Assembly: GCF_003696215.1 (NCBI RefSeq)
Contig: NZ_RFFG01000075.1
Location: 1-39,568 of the forward strand
DNA from: Actinomadura harenae
Lineage (GTDB): Bacteria > Actinomycetota > Actinomycetes > Streptosporangiales > Streptosporangiaceae
Direction: 5' to 3'
Length of the DNA: 39,568 bases
The translations under genes were made by a program, and so were the position numbers. Under the pieces are notes generated by a model. That model was not told the origin of the DNA. It made no database searches and saw only the letters and a program-made list of their open reading frames with translations. How positions within the stretch are numbered: the stretch's first letter is position 1; each line of letters begins with the position of its first letter. This document shows, piece after piece, positions 14,282-22,838 of the stretch.

Positions 14282-15515
14282 CCGCCTCGGGGGTCCGGTC
14301 AGCTGGGGCGGCTGCAGGCTCTGGGTGGATCAGCTGGTCGGGGTTGTCGAGCCACAGGTGCTGCCAGTGTGGGCCGACGGTCATGCCGTAGCGGGCGGGT
14401 TCGGGAGCCCCGGCATCCAGCCACCAGGTTCGGGCCGCCTCGGCTTCGTCCCACAGCCTGCGGGTGCCCCGTTGCAGTACCTGGGCCGCCTCGATGCCCC
14501 AGGCCGACTGGACGACGGCCAGGCTGCCGCCGTCGACGGTGGCCATCTCCATCCGGAATCCGCCGGTAGCGGCGTTGACGTGGTGGTCGATGATGACGTC
14601 GGGCATCGCGGCCGTGATCGCCAGGTCCTGGCCCGGGCCGTCCCATGCCAGGGCTCGCGGATCGGTGCGGGTTTCGGATTCGGTCCACGCGCCCTGGCCC
14701 AGGTCGATGCCGGGCATGGCGGTGCGCTGGCCACGCAGCATCATGTACGAGGCGACGCCGTGGAACCTGCCATGGGCGGTCTGGTCGTCGTGGACGTGCA
14801 GGCGCAGTTTGCGGCCGTCGCCGTGTTCGGGCATCCATGGCAGCGCGATCACCCCGCCTGGTCGCGTCTGGGTGATCCAGGCGTGCGGGATGGTGGTGAT
14901 GCCGCAGGTGACGTGCACGTGGTCGTAGGGGGCGTGCTCGGTGTGGCCGTCGGCGCCGTCGCGGGTGAGCGGGTGGATGTCACTGCCGGGGGTCAGGCCT
15001 GCGGCCCGCAGGTTGCGGTCGGCTTGGGCGGCGACGGCGGGGTCGATCTCCAGGGTCGTGACGGTGCCTGGGCCGGTGCGGTGGGTCAGGACGGCCGCGG
15101 TCCAGCCGGTGCCGGTGCCTATCTCCAGGACGTGGTCGCCTGGGGATGGGTCGAGCAGCTCCAGGAACGCGACCGCGATGCCCGGCGCCGACAGTGACGA
15201 GGACGCGCGGCCTACTCCCCCGGCGGGATCCCCCTGTCCGTCGTCGACCTGGGTGATGATCGCCGAGTCGGAGTAGACCGCGTCCAGCCACGCGCGCGGG
15301 TCGGCGCTCCGGTCGATGGCGTAAGGAGCCGCACCCGCAAGGTCGGGTGCGCACCGGGCGCGGTCCGGGACGAACAGCTCACGGCCCACGGCCTCCAGCG
15401 CCGCACACCAGTGCTCAGACGTCAGATGGCCATCGTGTGTGAGCTGGTCGGCGAGTCGGCCGGCGAGCCGGGCCGGGGCGTCGGCCACCTCACCGATGCC
15501 AAGGGTGGGGGTCAC
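14250..15515 (-). CDS. PIMT-like SAM methyltransferase paired with a short MGKH peptide
   Basis: The 421-residue protein resembles protein-L-isoaspartate O-methyltransferases in its central part. It has SDSAIITQVDDGQGDPAGG, then ASSSLSAPGIAVAFLELLD, the SAM motif VLEIGTGTGWTAAVL and TLEIDPAVAAQADRNLRAAG. The N-terminal piece (LADQLTHDGHLTSEHWCAAL and GRELFVPDR) resembles actinobacterial PIMT-like enzymes of the FxLD or peptide-maturase type. A C-terminal extension of about 180 residues (WWLDAGAPEPARYGMTV) replaces the usual PIMT end. The GTG at 15515 overlaps the stop of a 35-residue peptide gene by four bases. In characterised RiPP clusters such PIMT homologues methylate Asp to give aspartimide or isoaspartate; by analogy the upstream peptide may be the substrate. 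Confidence 0.8.
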   Translation of the reverse strand: MTPTLGIGEVADAPARLAGRLADQLTHDGHLTSEHWCAALEAVGRELFVPDRARCAPDLAGAAPYAIDRSADPRAWLDAVYSDSAIITQVDDGQGDPAGGVGRASSSLSAPGIAVAFLELLDPSPGDHVLEIGTGTGWTAAVLTHRTGPGTVTTLEIDPAVAAQADRNLRAAGLTPGSDIHPLTRDGADGHTEHAPYDHVHVTCGITTIPHAWITQTRPGGVIALPWMPEHGDGRKLRLHVHDDQTAHGRFHGVASYMMLRGQRTAMPGIDLGQGAWTESETRTDPRALAWDGPGQDLAITAAMPDVIIDHHVNAATGGFRMEMATVDGGSLAVVQSAWGIEAAQVLQRGTRRLWDEAEAARTWWLDAGAPEPARYGMTVGPHWQHLWLDNPDQLIHPEPAAAPADRTPEAATSIALRRPS

Positions 15516-15619
15516 TTGCCGCGCTTCCCGCCGCCACCGGTGTTGTCGTTGTCCTTCTTGACCGGCGGAATCGGCTGGCCAGGACGGTGACTGTCACCGG
15601 TGGAGTCATGCTTCCCCAT
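15512..15619 (-). CDS. Short peptide overlapping the PIMT-like gene (MGKH peptide 1)
   Basis: A 35-residue peptide that begins MGKHDSTGDSHRPGQPIPP and ends in a Gly/Lys-rich tail (KKDNDNTGGGGKRGK). It has no cysteines, a Pro-rich centre and several Asp/Asn-Ser/Thr/Gly sites (HDS, GDS, DNDNTG). Its TGA overlaps the methyltransferase GTG (GTGA), which indicates translational coupling. A second pair, peptide (34428-34553) plus PIMT-like gene (33583-34428), in this window also begins MGKH and shares an HDS tripeptide. A precursor or substrate role is an inference from gene order; no ATP-grasp or lanthipeptide enzyme is adjacent. The start lies inside the tail of a broken gene at 15606-15910. Confidence 0.65.
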   Translation of the reverse strand: MGKHDSTGDSHRPGQPIPPVKKDNDNTGGGGKRGK

Positions 15620-15910
15620 ACGCCTGCTCCCTCGAGCCGGAGCGCAGCCGGATACCGCGCATCACCAAGAGTGTGGGCCAGCCGAGCAGACCTGCGGTCG
15701 TGAACGGAATGCTTCCACCCGGCGGAAACCGAAAGGCCAACCGGGTCGCCCCGCTGAACCGCGCGCCCGCATCGGCGATGACCGCCGGCCCACCCTCGAA
15801 CCGCACCTGCTCGATGACCGCCTCACAGGCCGACAGATAGGTTCACCGGAGAGCACCAGCACGCAGTTGACCTGACCCGATGACCAGGTTGCCCAAATCA
15901 CGCGGCGCAC
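15606..15910 (-). pseudogene. Frameshifted gene directly upstream of MGKH peptide 1
   Basis: The first part reads from GTG at 15910 (VIWATWSSGQVNCVLVLSGE) with a purine-rich GAGG about ten bases before it. Near 15838 the coding signal moves one base, giving LSACEAVIEQVRFEGGPAVI, ADAGARFSGATRLAFRFPPG and WPTLLVMRGIRLRSG, ending in TGA at 15606. The second frame has a stop immediately before the join, so a single indel explains both. It could be a sequencing error, a true pseudogene or frameshifting. The end overlaps the ATG of the MGKH peptide. Family unknown. Confidence 0.45.
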
Positions 15911-16071
15911 GGTTTCACTACCTCGTTCCGAGTCCGCCCATGTCGAGCTTGATCAAATGCTGCACGTCTTCTTGCCGACCGATGCCGGTCGCCGGAGCCA
16001 TTCCTCGATGCTCCAACCAGCGTTCGGGTCGGGCGCGGTCCAGCTGCTGGCCCTGGGCGGCGGCCGGACGG

Positions 16072-16560
16072 TCAGCGCCTGCCCGGTCTGGTCGCGGACC
16101 TGGCCCGGTAGGTCGGCGAGGGGCTCGAGCAGCGGCGGCTGAGGGGCGTCTCTGACTCCACCCGCGTCAGCTTCGCCGGGTTCCGGACGTAGTAGGGGCC
16201 CGTGATGCCGTCGCCTCCCCCGCGGCCCTCGCCCACGGCGATCGCCATGATGCCGTTGAGCACGCCGTCCATGCGCAGGAGCGGCGCCGGGTTCCCGTTC
16301 ACCAGGATGTGCTCGGCGGTGCCCTCGACGCCGTTCCTGGCGATGGACGCCAGGATGAACCGGCCGGCCTTCGCCGCGCCCGACGGGACAGGGCGCCGCC
16401 CGTCGCACCCCGCCGCCGTCGCTGACCAGCACGATCTCCGGCGCGAGGACGTCCAGGAGCCGCTGCGGGTCCCCGGTCTCCAGCGCGCCCCGGAAGGACT
16501 CCGGCACCGCGCGGGTCTCCCCCGCGGTCACGGCCCGCCCGGGGGGCGTGACCGGTGCGC
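16072..16560 (-). pseudogene. C-terminal relic of a SigJ-like ECF sigma factor
   Basis: Two frames together give the SnoaL-like C-terminal domain of SigJ-type sigma factors. One is FRGALETGDPQRLLDVLAPE then IVLVSDGGGVRRA. After a frameshift near 16400 come VNGNPAPLLRMDGVLNGIMA, IAVGEGR and GPYYVRNPAKLTRV. The sigma-2 and sigma-4 DNA-binding regions are missing, and the divergent TrmH gene starts at 16632, so the N-terminus was lost. No function is expected. Between this and 15910 a short coding-like stretch (GRQEDVQHLIKLDMGGLGTR) remains unassigned. Confidence 0.6.
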
Positions 16561-16631
16561 GGGGGAAGATCGCCTGTGGGAGACTGGCGCGCTCGACATA
16601 TGCGGTGTGAGAGGCCGGGGGGATACCGACC

Positions 16632-17462
16632 ATGGGCGTTGTACGGATCACGCGTCCCAACGCGCGGTTCCAGCAGTGGGAGGCGCTGCTGCGGAACCAG
16701 AACAAGCGCCAGCGGGCCGGGGAGTTCCTCTTGCAGGGCGTCCGGCCGATCAACCTGGCCCTCGAACACGACTGGCCCGTCCACGCGGTGATCTACGACG
16801 AGGACCGGCCGCTGTCGCGCTGGGCCGAGGACGTCCTGCGGCGCGCGGGCGGCGAACGTGTCGCGATGTCCCCCGACCTGCTGCTGGAACTCAGCGGGAA
16901 GGAGCAGCAGACGCCCGAGCTGGTCGCCGTCGTCGGTCTCCCCGCCGACGACCTCTCGCGCATCCCCGTCACGCCCGGGTTCCTCGGCGCCGTGTTCGAC
17001 CGCCCGACCGGGCCGGGCAACATCGGGACGCTCGTCCGGTCCCTGGACGCGTTCGGCGGCGCGGGCCTCATCGTCACCGGCCACGCCGCCGACCCCTACG
17101 ACCCCAAGGCCGTCCGGGCGTCCACCGGGTCTCTGCTCGCGCTGCCGGTGGTGCGGGTCCGCTCCCACCGCGACGTCCTCGACTGGACCGGTGGCCTCCA
17201 CGCCGCCGGGACGCCCGTCCAGATCGTCGGGACCGACGAGAACGGCGACCGGGACATCGCCGAGGTCGACCTGACGCGCCCGACGCTCCTGGTCATCGGG
17301 AACGAGACGTCCGGGCTCAGCGCCGGCTGGCGCGAGGGCTGCGACGTCATGGCGCGGATCCCGATCGGCGGCTCGGCCAGCTCCCTCAACGCCGCGAACG
17401 CCGCGACGGTCGCGCTGTACGAGGCGACCCGTCAGCGCAAGCAGCACCGCGGCGACCGGTAG
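16632..17462 (+). CDS. TrmH-family RNA methyltransferase with N-terminal substrate-binding domain
   Basis: The 276-residue SPOUT methyltransferase has an N-terminal SpoU substrate-binding-like part (RITRPNARFQQWEALLRNQN, KRQRAGEFLLQGVRPINLAL). The knot motifs follow: FDRPTGPGNIGTLVRSLDAF, LLVIGNETSGLSAGW and IPIGGSASSLNAANAATVAL. These match the N-R, G-NE and S-LN triad of 2'-O-ribose methyltransferases. It is longer than the TrmH-type protein at 720-1301 and belongs to the RlmB/TsnR-like side of the family, so an rRNA target is possible. The ATG at 16632 follows a purine-rich GGGGGG about six bases upstream. It has no clear operon partners. Confidence 0.88.
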   Translation: MGVVRITRPNARFQQWEALLRNQNKRQRAGEFLLQGVRPINLALEHDWPVHAVIYDEDRPLSRWAEDVLRRAGGERVAMSPDLLLELSGKEQQTPELVAVVGLPADDLSRIPVTPGFLGAVFDRPTGPGNIGTLVRSLDAFGGAGLIVTGHAADPYDPKAVRASTGSLLALPVVRVRSHRDVLDWTGGLHAAGTPVQIVGTDENGDRDIAEVDLTRPTLLVIGNETSGLSAGWREGCDVMARIPIGGSASSLNAANAATVALYEATRQRKQHRGDR

Positions 17463-17466
17463 CCCA

Positions 17467-17486
17467 CCGCCCGGCGGGCCGGGCGG
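17467..17486. terminator. Bidirectional terminator hairpin
   Basis: CCGCCCGG, loop cggg, CCGGGCGG is a perfect eight-pair GC stem with a tetraloop. It sits in the 36 bases between two converging stops (17462 and 17499), as expected of a shared terminator. Confidence 0.6.
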
Positions 17487-17498
17487 GCCGTCGCGTTC

Positions 17499-18794
17499 TC
17501 AGATGCCGAGGCCGGTGGCGGTGGTGGAGACGGGTGTGCCGAGGACGGCGTCGAACGCGTCCAGTACGGGAGTGCGCAGGTAGGTGCTCTGCATGCGGAC
17601 GCGGTCGGGTCCGCCGCCGGCCGGTGTCCGGCGGCGCGCGGCGCGCAGGTCGGCGACGGCGAGTCCGAGACCGGCGTCGGCGAACGCCGCCTCGACGCTT
17701 CCGGGTTCGGGCTCGCCGAGCTCTGTGTCGGCCAGGGTGAATCCGAACGCCGCGTCCTCGTCGCGGACCATCTCGGGGGTGTGCCCGGTGATGCTGGTCA
17801 GGCCGAGCGCGAAGTAGTCGTCACCGAGCACGCGTTCCAGGTGCTGGCCCAGGGGAAGGCCGGTGAGGTGCCCGTTGAACGACACCGGCGTCCGCTGGAT
17901 GTGCGCGTTGTGCGCGACCAGGACGACGCGTGTCCCGGGGTCCGAGCGCTTCAGATACCACAGCACCGACCCGGCCATGTACGCGTCTCGAGCCGAGGTG
18001 TCGGCCGTCAGGCCCTTCCCCGCGAACAGGTCGGCCATCGCGCGGAAGCCGTGGTCGGCGTGGCAGGCGCCTTCGAGGCGACGCAACGCGATGTCGTAGC
18101 CGCGCTGGTCGCTCCGCGACACGTACAGCGGCTCGAGGCCGCGGAACCGGATGAGCAGCCGCGCCAGGATCGCCGTCAGCGTGTCCTGCTCGGACGGCGC
18201 CAGCCGCGCCCACGCCGGTGCCGCCACCGCCGCGGAGGCCCCGGCGAACGACGCGGCGATCCGCGTCGCCTCGTCCACCAGCGGTAGGACCTCGGGGTCG
18301 ACCTCCCGCAGGTAGTCGGCGACCGGGGCCAGTGCGGGCAGCAGCGAACCCCCCGCCGCCGGAATGTCGACTCCGGCGAACCGCACCGGCCGTACCGTTC
18401 CCGCTGCCGCGCCGTTGTGCCGCCGGACCCGGCGCAGCGGTCCTTCCAGTCCGATGGGGATCGTCCCGGCCAGGAGTTCCGCGAGGTCACCGTCCGCGCC
18501 TTCGCCCTGGGCCCAGGCGTCCAGGGGGAACCCTTCGCTGAAGCCGTATTCGAACGCCAGCACGGTGAACCCGCAGCGCTCGACGAGGAACCGCAGGACT
18601 CGCTCACGCAGCCGCATGAACTCCCCGACGAAATGCGAGTGCTCGCCGAGCGCCACGACGCGCGCGTCTCCGACCATTCCGCGCAGCGGCTCCAGGTCGT
18701 CCAGCGGCGCGTCCGGATCGACATGCGTGAGCGGCACGGCGTGCTCGCGCAGCACGTCGGCGAACGCGACGGGACGGGAGGAGGTGGTCGGCAT
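17499..18794 (-). CDS. Erythromycin esterase family protein
   Basis: The 431-residue protein matches the EreA/EreB-like superfamily. It has VVALGEHSHFVGEFMRLRER (the GExxH motif with catalytic His and Glu), VLAFEYGFSEGFPLDAW, GVDIPAAGGS, AYMAGSVLWYLKR and VVLVAHNAHIQRTPV (the HNxH motif). Family members hydrolyse macrolide lactones or act as other esterases, including the succinoglycan-biosynthesis-related enzymes. Macrolide resistance is possible but not shown. The ATG at 18794 is chosen because ACGAGG lies five bases upstream; a longer frame has no such site. An inverted repeat 60-85 bases upstream is a likely operator. No signal peptide is seen. Confidence 0.85.
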   Translation of the reverse strand: MPTTSSRPVAFADVLREHAVPLTHVDPDAPLDDLEPLRGMVGDARVVALGEHSHFVGEFMRLRERVLRFLVERCGFTVLAFEYGFSEGFPLDAWAQGEGADGDLAELLAGTIPIGLEGPLRRVRRHNGAAAGTVRPVRFAGVDIPAAGGSLLPALAPVADYLREVDPEVLPLVDEATRIAASFAGASAAVAAPAWARLAPSEQDTLTAILARLLIRFRGLEPLYVSRSDQRGYDIALRRLEGACHADHGFRAMADLFAGKGLTADTSARDAYMAGSVLWYLKRSDPGTRVVLVAHNAHIQRTPVSFNGHLTGLPLGQHLERVLGDDYFALGLTSITGHTPEMVRDEDAAFGFTLADTELGEPEPGSVEAAFADAGLGLAVADLRAARRRTPAGGGPDRVRMQSTYLRTPVLDAFDAVLGTPVSTTATGLGI

Positions 18795-18853
18795 GGCTGC
18801 CTCGTTTCTGCAGGACCGGACTCCGGACGGGACACCCACCACGCCACTAATGC

Positions 18854-18880
18854 GACAGTTGATGCATTAAGCATGCTGTC
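18854..18880. promoter_or_regulatory. Imperfect inverted repeat upstream of the esterase gene
   Basis: GACAGTTGATGC, spacer attaa, GCATGCTGTC: the outer GACAG/CTGTC and inner ATGC/GCAT arms pair, with a two-base length difference between arms. It lies in an AT-rich patch 60-85 bases upstream of the ATG at 18794 and probably binds a dimeric repressor (MarR or TetR type), which is not encoded nearby. Confidence 0.45.
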
Positions 18881-19027
18881 ACGGCGCCGTCCCGCCCGGC
18901 AAACAAGAACCCCTCGGGGCCGCCCCCGGCGCCCCGGCGGTACCGGCGTGGCTCGTCGCGCCTGCAGACCCCGTACGCCTCGTCCTCCCGTTCCCCGGGC
19001 CTTCACGTCGGCGCGCGCCGGGGCAGG

Positions 19028-19561
19028 TCAGTGGACGTCCGTCCAGCCATGGCCGAGCCATTCCTGGTCGTCGATGGATAGCGGCACGTCGTGTTCGAGT
19101 TCGTCCGGCACCAGGAGGACGAGGTCTTCTTCTCCGGGTCGGGCCAGCGGCGCCGCGAGGGCCGGCAACGGTGCGGTGACGGCGTCCAGGTCGCTGGTGA
19201 ACGTCCCTGCCGTGTAGTGCTTGTCGTTGTCGAATCGTCCGGCCGCGTAGATCTCTCGGATCTCGGCCAGCGACCGGACGACTCCGTCACGGCAGGGGGT
19301 GCGGATGAGCGGGTTCAGGTCGTAGGCGTGTGTGAGCGTTCCGCGCTGAGCCACCCAGAGGCATACCTGCTCGCCGAATCCACCCCATCGACGATGTTCG
19401 TACTGGTCCACCAGCGCGGCGCGAATCTCGGCCGGGTCGGACGACAGGTACCCCATGTCGAAGTTGCTCGGCGTTTCCTCGAAGAGGAATTCGAGGAGGT
19501 AGTAACTACGGAACAGGCCTTCGTCGTCCGCCGGCTGCTCGCCGCCGCAGGGTTCGTTCAC
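19028..19561 (-). CDS. Hypothetical 177-residue protein
   Basis: A soluble, acidic protein of no family I recognise. Visible elements are an N-terminal helix LFRSYYLLEFLFEETPSNFD, DPAEIRAALVDQYEHRRWGG, CRDGVVRSLAEIREIYAAGR and an acidic C-terminus PDELEHDVPLSIDDQEW. The GTG at 19561 is chosen over an ATG 18 bases upstream because a strong AGGAGGGG (plus-strand 19565-19572) lies just before it. It is divergent from the Nudix gene at 19658. No membrane span or signal peptide is seen. Confidence 0.65.
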   Translation of the reverse strand: MNEPCGGEQPADDEGLFRSYYLLEFLFEETPSNFDMGYLSSDPAEIRAALVDQYEHRRWGGFGEQVCLWVAQRGTLTHAYDLNPLIRTPCRDGVVRSLAEIREIYAAGRFDNDKHYTAGTFTSDLDAVTAPLPALAAPLARPGEEDLVLLVPDELEHDVPLSIDDQEWLGHGWTDVH

Positions 19562-19657
19562 CGTCCCCTCCTGACGCATGGTCGGTCGGGGCCGGACTCT
19601 AACGGGCCTCGGCTGCTGCGGCCGGGTGGTGTCGGTGGCGGTCTATAGCCTGCCGCC

Positions 19658-20182
19658 GTGATCCGTAGCGTGTTCGAGCAGCGTCCGCTTGATGCAGCCG
19701 TGGCCGACGCCGGGAGCGCGACGCTGGAGTTCGACCAGGCCAGGGCCTGGTTGCGGTCCGCGCTGGCCGGCGCCATGGAGCCGCTGGGCGCCGAGGTGTG
19801 GGTCCTGGATGCGGCCCTGGAGCAGATCGTGCTGGTCAGGCATCCCTGGCGCGGGATGGTCCCGCCAGGTGGCGAGGTCGAGCCCGGAGAGTGTCCGCGT
19901 GATGGCGCGGCCCGGGAACTGGCCGAGGAGACCGGGCTGCGGCCACGGCTGCTGGGGCGGCCCGCCGCGGTGGCGGTGCGGTCGTTCGGCCCGGGTCTGC
20001 CGGTGACGCTGTCCCTCCCCTATGCCGCGATCGGCGACCCGGAACAGCCGCTGATCGCGGAGGACGGGCAGCCCGCGGCGTGGATGCGGCTGGACCAGGG
20101 CTGGGACAGCTGCTTCCCCGATGACGTGCTGCGCATCCGGCAGTACGTGAAGCTTCGGAGATCAGGTTCCTCCGCCTGGTGA
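19658..20182 (+). CDS. Nudix hydrolase
   Basis: The 174-residue protein has a complete Nudix box, GGEVEPGECPRDGAARELAE then ETG, fitting GX5EX7REUXEEXGU. The metal-binding EExxE lies in RELAEETG. The N-terminal strand AEVWVLDAALEQIVLVRHPW and GMVPPGGEVEPGE are typical of ADP-ribose- or NTP-type Nudix enzymes. The C-terminus AWMRLDQGWDSCFPDDVLRI fits a mutT-like housecleaning hydrolase. The substrate is not decided by the sequence. The GTG start has no ribosome site; TAGCCT six bases before it may be the -10 of a leaderless transcript. It shares the 19562-19657 intergenic region with the hypothetical gene on the minus strand. Confidence 0.82.
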   Translation: MIRSVFEQRPLDAAVADAGSATLEFDQARAWLRSALAGAMEPLGAEVWVLDAALEQIVLVRHPWRGMVPPGGEVEPGECPRDGAARELAEETGLRPRLLGRPAAVAVRSFGPGLPVTLSLPYAAIGDPEQPLIAEDGQPAAWMRLDQGWDSCFPDDVLRIRQYVKLRRSGSSAW

Positions 20183-20433
20183 GTATCCCGAGGCCGCCCG
20201 GCGCGGTCAGGCCGTCATGTCGTTCATCCGGCCATCGTCGGCAGTCCGGCGAAGGCAGGGATGTAGATCTCCGGGTTCGCGCGGCTGGGTGTGGCGCTTC
20301 GTCGGTGACCGGTGTGCGGAACTCCTCAGGCCGGCTGGGTCGCGCCCTCCTCCCCCGGGCTGCGGTCGACCTCACCGGCAGCGGCCCGTCGAACTGCCCG
20401 GTTGCCCGAGGTGCTCGGGGATGGGGCGCGCGC

Positions 20434-21981
20434 TCAGGAGGTCAGGAGGCTTGCGGTCGGGCCGGTGTTGGTGATGTGGCCGGAGCCGAGGATGTGGACG
20501 GTGTCGGTGTGGCGGGCGGCCAGGTGGTGGTCGTGGGACACCACGACCAGGGCGGTCCGGTGCTCGGCGCGCAGGTGGGTGAGGAGGTCCATGATGTCGG
20601 CGGCGGTGTCGGTGTCGAGGGCGGAGGTGACCTCGTCGCAGAGCAGGATGTCGGGGCCTGCTGCGAGGGCGCGGGCGATGGAGACGCGTTGGCGCTGGCC
20701 GCCGGACAGTTCGCCGGGGCGGCGGGAGGCGTGGCCGGCGGGGAGGCCGACCTGGTCGAGGAGTTCGGCGATGCGGTCGGCGCGGGCGCTTCTGGGCAGG
20801 TCGGTGTGCAGGCGCAGGGGGCGGGTCAGCTGTTGGGCGACGGTGTGCCGGGGGTTGAGCGCGGCCATGGGGTTCTGGGGGACGAGCTGGATCCGGCGCT
20901 GCTGTTCTCGGGTCCGGCGGCGCACGTGGGCGGCCAGGGGGCGGCCGTCCAGGGTGAGGTGCCCGGTGTGGGCGGGGTGGAGTCCGGCCAGGACGCGCAG
21001 CAGGGTGGTCTTGCCCGAGCCTGAGGGGCCGGTGATCGCGGTGGCCGAGCCTGGTGCCGCGTGGAATGCGACGCCGGACAGGGCGGGATGCCGCCGCCGG
21101 TGGCGGCCTTGGAAGAACGCGTCGATTCCGAGGGCGGCGAGGCCGTCGCCGGCGGGAGGACCGGAGGTGTCGACGGTGCCGGGCCGGACGTCGACCTTGG
21201 TGGGCCGGGTGTAGGCCGGCGTGGGACGGTCGGACGCGGCGCGTGGCGTGGGAACGCCCCGGTCGGCGCGGGTGCGGGTGCGGGTGAGGTCGATGGTGTG
21301 GTCCGCGCAGGTCTCGACCAGGTGCGGGTCGTGGGTGGCGATGACGACGGCCAGGTTCCGGCCGGTGGCCAGGTGGCGCAGCAGGCGGGCGATGTCGTCG
21401 CGTGCCGTGGCGTCGAGTCCGGCGGTCGGCTCGTCCAGCAGGAGGATCTCAGGGTCGCGGGCCAGGGCGCGGGCGAGGGCGACGCGGCGTTGCTGGCCGC
21501 CGGACAGGGCGGTGGGTCTGCGGTCGGCGATCCCGGAGTCGGCGGGCAGGGAGCATTCGGCCAGCAGCCGGAGGGTCTGGCCGCGGGAGGGGTCGGTGGC
21601 GAGTTCGGCGACCAGGCGGCGCGCGGTCATGCGGGGGTTGAGGGCGGAGCCGGGGTCCTGGCCGACGTAGGCGACGGCGGTGCGGCGCAGGCGGCGCAGT
21701 TCGCCTGCGGGCAGGAGGTGCGGGGTGCGGCCGAGGACCTCGATGGTGCCGGTGGCCGCGGCGCCCGGGGGAAGGTCGCCGACGAGCGCGCGCAGCAGCG
21801 TGGTCTTGCCCGATCCGGACGCGCCGGTCAGTGCGGTGATCCGCCCGGCGTGGATCCGCGCGGTGGTCGCGGGCAGCAGGACCGGTCCTTCGGGAAGGCG
21901 GATCAGCAGGTCGCTGACGGCGGCGACAGGGGCCTCGGACGTGCCTGCCGTGCCGGTGCGGGCGGGGGCGCGGTCGCTCAT
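20434..21981 (-). CDS. ABC transporter ATP-binding protein, double (OppD-OppF-like fusion)
   Basis: The 515-residue protein contains two ATP-binding cassettes. The first has Walker A GASGSGKT, Q-loop GQDPGSALNPR, signature LSGGQQRR and Walker B ILLLDEPTAGLD. The second has GPSGSGKT, VPQNPMAALNPR, LSGGQRQR and ILLCDEVTSALD. Both have the His switch (ATHD and VSHD). The NPMxALNPR Q-loops mark the Opp/Dpp/Nik peptide and nickel family. A Pro/Thr-rich linker of about 60 residues joins the halves, so OppD and OppF functions are in one chain. Its ATG overlaps the end of the second permease gene by four bases. It powers the importer with the genes at 21978-25359. Confidence 0.9.
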   Translation of the reverse strand: MSDRAPARTGTAGTSEAPVAAVSDLLIRLPEGPVLLPATTARIHAGRITALTGASGSGKTTLLRALVGDLPPGAAATGTIEVLGRTPHLLPAGELRRLRRTAVAYVGQDPGSALNPRMTARRLVAELATDPSRGQTLRLLAECSLPADSGIADRRPTALSGGQQRRVALARALARDPEILLLDEPTAGLDATARDDIARLLRHLATGRNLAVVIATHDPHLVETCADHTIDLTRTRTRADRGVPTPRAASDRPTPAYTRPTKVDVRPGTVDTSGPPAGDGLAALGIDAFFQGRHRRRHPALSGVAFHAAPGSATAITGPSGSGKTTLLRVLAGLHPAHTGHLTLDGRPLAAHVRRRTREQQRRIQLVPQNPMAALNPRHTVAQQLTRPLRLHTDLPRSARADRIAELLDQVGLPAGHASRRPGELSGGQRQRVSIARALAAGPDILLCDEVTSALDTDTAADIMDLLTHLRAEHRTALVVVSHDHHLAARHTDTVHILGSGHITNTGPTASLLTS

Positions 21982-22838
21982 GAGCGGGTGACCGCCTTCG
22001 CTGTGGTGTCGGGGGCCAGGGAGTGGGTGAGCAGGTTGACGGCGATGGCCAGGCCGGCGATCGCGAGGCTGGGCGCGATCACGGCCCAGGGGTTGAGGAG
22101 GGCACCGGGGGCGTTCTCGCGGATCATCAGCGACCAGTCGGACGCGGGCGGCCGGGGTCCGATCTGGAGGAATCCGGCCATCGAGATGACGTAGACGGCC
22201 TCGACGAACCGCAGTCCGAAGAGGGTGAGGACGGTGGCGCGGAGGTTGGGCAGGATCTCGCGCCAGGCGATGTAGGCGGTGGACTCGCCTCGGCTCAGCG
22301 CCGCCTCGACGTAGCCGGCCGTGGCCAGGGGCGACGCGGCGGCGGCGACGATCCGGATCGCGTAGGGCACGCCGAGGACGACGGCGGCGGCGATCACGGC
22401 CCGGCGTCCGCCGCCGGGCCAGGCCAGGGCGACGAGCATGATGCCCAGCAGGGGCGGCAGGAGGATCGCGACGTCCGCGCCGCGTTCGACCAGGCGGCCG
22501 AGGCGGGGACGCAGCACCGCGACGCAGCCGATCAGCGCGGCGGTCAGGGTGGTGACGACGGCGACCAGCAGGGCGCTCGCGATCAGCGCGGTCCCGCCGT
22601 GCAGGACGCGGCTCAGCACGTCCCGGCCGAGTTGGTCCCCGCCGAGCGGGACGCCCGCGCCGGGTGCGCCGAACGGCGCGGTGACGGGGGTGTCGATGCC
22701 GTGCGGGGAGATCAGCGGCCCGGCCAGGGCCGCGAGCGCGGGCAGGCTCACCGACACGGCGAACATGGCGGCCTTCACCCGGCCCGGGGACCGGCGTGGT
22801 GCGGCCGGCCGTGGGACGGCCGCGGGTGGTGCGGTCAT
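21978..22838 (-). CDS. ABC transporter permease, DppC/OppC-like
   Basis: The 286-residue inner-membrane permease has about six transmembrane helices. The N-terminal span FAVSVSLPALAALAGPLISP is followed by the periplasmic segment LGGDQLGRDVLSRVLHGG, which is typical of DppC. Further spans and the EAA-type coupling loop follow: YVEAALSRGESTAYIAWREI, LPNLRATVLTLFG. The ATG at 22838 overlaps the stop of the first permease by four bases (ATGA), which decides against a much longer Arg-rich frame. The stop overlaps the ATPase start. It is one half of the import channel for the substrate delivered by the lipoprotein at 23806-25359. Confidence 0.88.
   Translation of the reverse strand: MTAPPAAVPRPAAPRRSPGRVKAAMFAVSVSLPALAALAGPLISPHGIDTPVTAPFGAPGAGVPLGGDQLGRDVLSRVLHGGTALIASALLVAVVTTLTAALIGCVAVLRPRLGRLVERGADVAILLPPLLGIMLVALAWPGGGRRAVIAAAVVLGVPYAIRIVAAAASPLATAGYVEAALSRGESTAYIAWREILPNLRATVLTLFGLRFVEAVYVISMAGFLQIGPRPPASDWSLMIRENAPGALLNPWAVIAPSLAIAGLAIAVNLLTHSLAPDTTAKAVTRS

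Noticed and set aside
20183..20433. Possible gene between the Nudix and ABC ATPase genes.
   Set aside because: All frames here are short or Arg/Pro-rich shadows; it appears to be plain intergenic DNA between converging genes.
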